55,404 nt of DNA from Endozoicomonas arenosclerae (lineage in GTDB: Bacteria; Pseudomonadota; Gammaproteobacteria; Pseudomonadales; Endozoicomonadaceae). Within the stretch, counting starts at the first letter, position 1; the number at the start of each line of letters is the position of its first letter. Position numbers and translations under genes: made by a program. Shown here piece after piece: positions 53,120 through 55,404 of the stretch. The notes under the pieces are model-generated. The model made no database searches, was not told where the DNA came from, and saw only the letters and a list, made by a program, of their open reading frames with translations. The stretch spans positions 1 through 55,404 of the forward strand of contig NZ_LASA01000069.1 in the NCBI RefSeq assembly GCF_001562015.1, in the 5' to 3' direction.

Positions 53120-54607
53120 TTATTGGGGCTTGTTCATCACCGGAGGGCGTTTGCGTGGTCGGCGTTTACGGCGCTTTTGACCCCCTTTGTTGCCACCTGG
53201 GCGGGAACGAAGGTCGCGAATCATGCCGTTTCTGTCGTGCTCGGCAGAGTCCTGAATATCAGTCCACCATTGACCCGCACCGTTCAGGTCTTCACCGGCA
53301 GCTTCCCTGAGAACCAGAAAGTCATAAGCCGCACGGAACTTGGGGTGCTCCATCAACGATTCAATGGATTTAGGCTGACGGCGCTCCAGGCGATACTGCA
53401 TTTCCCAGATATCCCGGACCACCATGGTGAAACGTTTTGGCACTGCAGTATGGGCGCACTGGTTGTCCAGTACCGTCATTGCCGCTTGTTGCAGAGCCGG
53501 AGCCGGTGGAACACCTTGTTCTCGCAAGTCTCTGGTCAATCTTTGCAGAGGTGCCCAGAGGAACGCAGCAAACAGGAATGCTGGCGTTACAGGTCTGCCA
53601 CGGGCAATGCGTGAATCAGTACTCTCCAGAGCCTTGATGATCAGCTCTTCTGCGCATTCATCCTGAGCTTCCAGGCTATGATGAGTCGCCGGAAACAGGT
53701 ATTGAAGCAGGCTGTACTCACGCATGAGGTGGAATGTTTTCACCCCGTTACCGGATTGCAGTAGCTTCAGGACTTCATCAAACAGCCTGGCTGAAGGGAT
53801 ATCGTTTAACAGGTGAGCCAGATCAAAGATGGGGTCCGCTGTGGCGGGGTCCATTTCAAAATCCAGCTTGGCGACAAAGCGCAGAGCTCGCATCATTCTG
53901 ACCGGGTCTTCATGATACCTTTTGACCGGGTCACCAATCAGCTTCAGGGTACGGTTTTCAAGATCCCGGACACCGCCACAATAGTCGATAACGGAGTAGT
54001 CACGCACATCGTAGTAGAGCGCATTAACGGTGAAATCCCGACGAATAGCGTCGTCTTTCATGGAGCCGTAGACATTATCCCTGAGGATTCGTCCGGAGTC
54101 TGAGTGGTGGGATTTATCTTTGCTGTGGCTGTCATCCTGACTTTCAGCATCATGACCGGCTCTGAAGGTGGCTACTTCAATGACTTCCCGGCCAAACAGG
54201 ATATGGGCAAGTTTGAACCTTCGTCCAATGATGCGGGAGTTGCGGAACAGCCTGCGAACCTGTTCCGGTGTGGCATTGGTGGCCACATCGAAATCTTTGG
54301 GATGGTGATCAAGGTATAGATCCCTGATGCAGCCGCCCACCAGGTAGGCTTCAAAGCCGTTGCTGTTCAGCCTGTGCAGGACTTTAAGGGCATTTTCGCT
54401 GATTTCCCGGCGAGAGATAGGGTGATTTTCGCGGGGAATGCGAATCTGGTCTTCAGAGCTGATGTCGTCAGTCTCTCGAATGGGGTCGGGTTCTGGAAGC
54501 TGCGGCTCAGAGGATGCAGGTTCTTTCTCTGGAGATGGCTTAAGCCAGAAGTAAGCAGCAAGCAATATGGCCAGCACCACTAAAACTGTAATAATGATGC
54601 CTGTCAT
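53120..54607 (-). CDS. pcnB: Poly(A) polymerase I with an N-terminal membrane anchor
   Basis: A 495-residue PcnB. The nucleotidyltransferase core is clear: EAYLVGGCIRDLYL and KDFDVATNATPEQVRRLF (about 87-120), RRFKLAHILFG, RRDFTVNALYYD (about 215) and DPVRMMRALRFVAKLDF. The Lys/Arg-rich C-terminal tail is typical for RNA binding. Two oddities: residues 4-22 form a hydrophobic helix (IIITVLVVLAILLAAYFWL), and a Ser/Asp/His-rich insert (about 150-175) enters after the ATFRAGHD segment. It adds A tails to RNA for decay; here it is probably tethered to the inner membrane. Confidence 0.92.
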   Translation of the reverse strand: MTGIIITVLVVLAILLAAYFWLKPSPEKEPASSEPQLPEPDPIRETDDISSEDQIRIPRENHPISRREISENALKVLHRLNSNGFEAYLVGGCIRDLYLDHHPKDFDVATNATPEQVRRLFRNSRIIGRRFKLAHILFGREVIEVATFRAGHDAESQDDSHSKDKSHHSDSGRILRDNVYGSMKDDAIRRDFTVNALYYDVRDYSVIDYCGGVRDLENRTLKLIGDPVKRYHEDPVRMMRALRFVAKLDFEMDPATADPIFDLAHLLNDIPSARLFDEVLKLLQSGNGVKTFHLMREYSLLQYLFPATHHSLEAQDECAEELIIKALESTDSRIARGRPVTPAFLFAAFLWAPLQRLTRDLREQGVPPAPALQQAAMTVLDNQCAHTAVPKRFTMVVRDIWEMQYRLERRQPKSIESLMEHPKFRAAYDFLVLREAAGEDLNGAGQWWTDIQDSAEHDRNGMIRDLRSRPGGNKGGQKRRKRRPRKRPPVMNKPQ

Positions 54608-54775
54608 GATGAGTTTTGCATGAAATCTTTGTTGGTTAGTCAGTAATACCGTCGTGGTGGATCAGATGTACTGCTCCAGTCTGGCGTACATCATAGCATT
54701 CCCGTGGGGGATGTTGACACCGGTTTATGGTTCAAAGGGCTTAAAGTGACTATTGGGAAGGCTTGGAAAGAAAAG

Positions 54776-54801
54776 AAAAAAGGGGGAACTGAGTTCCCCC
54801 C
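54776..54801 (-). terminator. Intrinsic terminator of the CrcZ-like RNA
   Basis: On the minus strand GGGGGAACTCAGTTCCCCC then TTTTTT; a strong, GC-pure stem. Confidence 0.9.
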
Positions 54802-54991
54802 TTGGCTGACGGACGATTTTTATTTTTATTATTGTCGTCAAAGTTCGTAAGTGGATGATTTTGCTGGCTACCTGTTCCGGATCAACCAGAAGGCATACCG
54901 CAAAACAATCAACTTACCTTTGCCCTTGTTTTTATTGTTATGCGGGCGAAGCTTTTTATTTTTATTATTATGCTTAATTCTTATTGTTTGG
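54776..54991 (-). ncRNA. crcZ: CrcZ-like Hfq/Crc-sequestering small RNA
   Basis: About 216 bases on the minus strand from a sigma-54 promoter to a strong terminator, with no coding frame. Four AAN-repeat stretches occur: AACAATAAGAA, AATAATAAAAATAAAAA, AACAATAAAAACAA and CAATAATAAAAATAAAAA. At least three sit in hairpin loops closed by AAGC/GCTT, GCCC/GGGC and GACGA/TCGTC. This AAN pattern is what Hfq-Crc binds in Pseudomonas CrcZ, and crcZ lies there just upstream of pcnB, as here. It probably releases catabolite repression when CbrB is active. It is shorter than Pseudomonas CrcZ. Confidence 0.75.
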
Positions 54992-55000
54992 TCTGTTCTA

Positions 55001-55018
55001 TGGCATAGGTTGTGCCAA
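55001..55018 (-). promoter_or_regulatory. Sigma-54 promoter of the CrcZ-like RNA
   Basis: Minus strand TTGGCACAACCTATGCCA: perfect -24 TTGGCAC, ten bases between GG and GC, and -12 TGCC. Start expected near 54991. Confidence 0.85.
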
Positions 55019-55090
55019 CTTTTTTAACCTGTTGATTTTATTGATGAAATGATTTTTTTCTCTGCTGGGGCGGGAAAAATGCAAATAGAT

Positions 55091-55110
55091 TTTGTTACCC
55101 TCGCAACAAA
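55091..55110. promoter_or_regulatory. Candidate CbrB enhancer palindrome
   Basis: TTTGTTAC-CCTC-GCAACAAA, 8-base arms with one mismatch, about 110 bases upstream of the RNA start. TGTTAC-type half sites are what I recall for CbrB; the distance suits a sigma-54 enhancer. Confidence 0.5.
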
Positions 55111-55130
55111 TAGGTATTGATACGTAACGT

Positions 55131-55404
55131 CTAGCAGCCTGTCGGACTTGAACCCATAAACGCAGTTCAAGTAATTTCAGACTCTGACTATTCCGGAGAG
55201 AACTTATAAAACCCTCTCCGGCGCATTACATTTTCAACTTGTCCTTATGATTTTTCTCACTCTTGGCCTCAGATCAGCCCAATAGTGCCACAGATAAGTC
55301 GCCAACAAGACCAGTTCCAACCACTGCTCTTCATTCACTTGTTTCAGGCTGAACATCCGCCTCAAGTTATACGCAAGACAAACCAGCGACCACTCTTTTG
55401 TCAC
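55131..55404 (-). mobile_element. Partial insertion sequence (IS1182-like) at the right edge
   Basis: From CTAGCAGCCTGTCGGACTT (55131-55149), the likely terminal inverted repeat, to the window edge. It contains the 3' end of a transposase gene. Its outer end lies about 20 bases from the enhancer palindrome. The family is a guess from the C-terminal protein pattern. Confidence 0.55.
55234..55404 (-). CDS. Transposase, C-terminal fragment
   Basis: Fifty-six residues are open from the window edge to a TGA at 55234. The VTKEWSLVCLAYNLRRMFSL segment resembles the C-terminal end of DDE transposases of the IS1182/IS4-like groups (family pattern E-x-S-L-x-x-x-A-Y-N-L-K/R-R). The rest lies outside the window, so completeness is unknown. 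Confidence 0.6.
   Translation of the reverse strand: MTKEWSLVCLAYNLRRMFSLKQVNEEQWLELVLLATYLWHYWADLRPRVRKIIRTS

Noticed and set aside
54817-54969. TTTTTATTTTTATTATT direct repeats as a simple AT-rich repeat
   Set aside because: They are better explained as the complements of AAN motifs within the CrcZ-like RNA.

Overview
The window looks like chromosome from a marine, host-associated gammaproteobacterium of the Oceanospirillales type (Endozoicomonas-like). The reasons are the gene order pcnB-folK-panB-panC-pgi, a Lap-type biofilm switch, many orphan exported proteins, a very long coiled-coil protein, and insertion sequences at both ends. The taxon is an inference; no rRNA gene is present.

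Layout. 1-248: end of an ISAs1-type IS that appears to have cut a secreted-protein gene (166-2388). 2446-6919: a second orphan exported protein, a YceI protein, a DUF2878/chalcone-isomerase-like pair, and a tandem HAD protein. 7040-15679: an 8.6-kb integrated element bounded by 50-bp direct repeats of the 3' part of a CAT-anticodon tRNA. It carries a tyrosine integrase with arm-type sites, a two-gene minus-strand module, a RelBE-type toxin-antitoxin pair, an AlpA-type regulator, a P4/C4-like antisense-RNA region in front of an Ash/Icd-like frame, a lambda-O-like replication gene with an iteron array inside it, and a lambda-like cos site next to a small-terminase gene. It has no structural or lysis genes, so it reads as a phage satellite (PICI-like). 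15633-15709: the intact tRNA with its promoter. 16022-24145: lapG-lapD, DUF2333, HD hydrolase, YciH, NSS transporter and YaiI genes, with dispersed inverted repeats.

24393-26318 is acs. 26482-40761 is a complete aerobactin-type iron island: iucABCD biosynthesis on the minus strand; a divergent MFS transporter (likely exporter) and a small unknown gene; FhuCDB-like ABC import; and an IutA-like TonB receptor. Fur boxes precede the three plus-strand units. 40807-42980: LrgAB and a D-lactate dehydrogenase. 43018-49668: add, the 1225-residue coiled-coil gene, and pgi. 49800-54607: panC, panB, folK, an orphan exported protein, and pcnB with an N-terminal membrane anchor. 54776-54991: an unannotated CrcZ-like small RNA on the minus strand. 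It has a sigma-54 promoter, AAN-repeat loops and a strong terminator, and sits exactly where crcZ lies in Pseudomonas (cbrB-crcZ-pcnB). A partial IS begins just upstream of it.

The strongest candidates for something undescribed are the cos/terS satellite with its RNA immunity region, and the CrcZ-like RNA.
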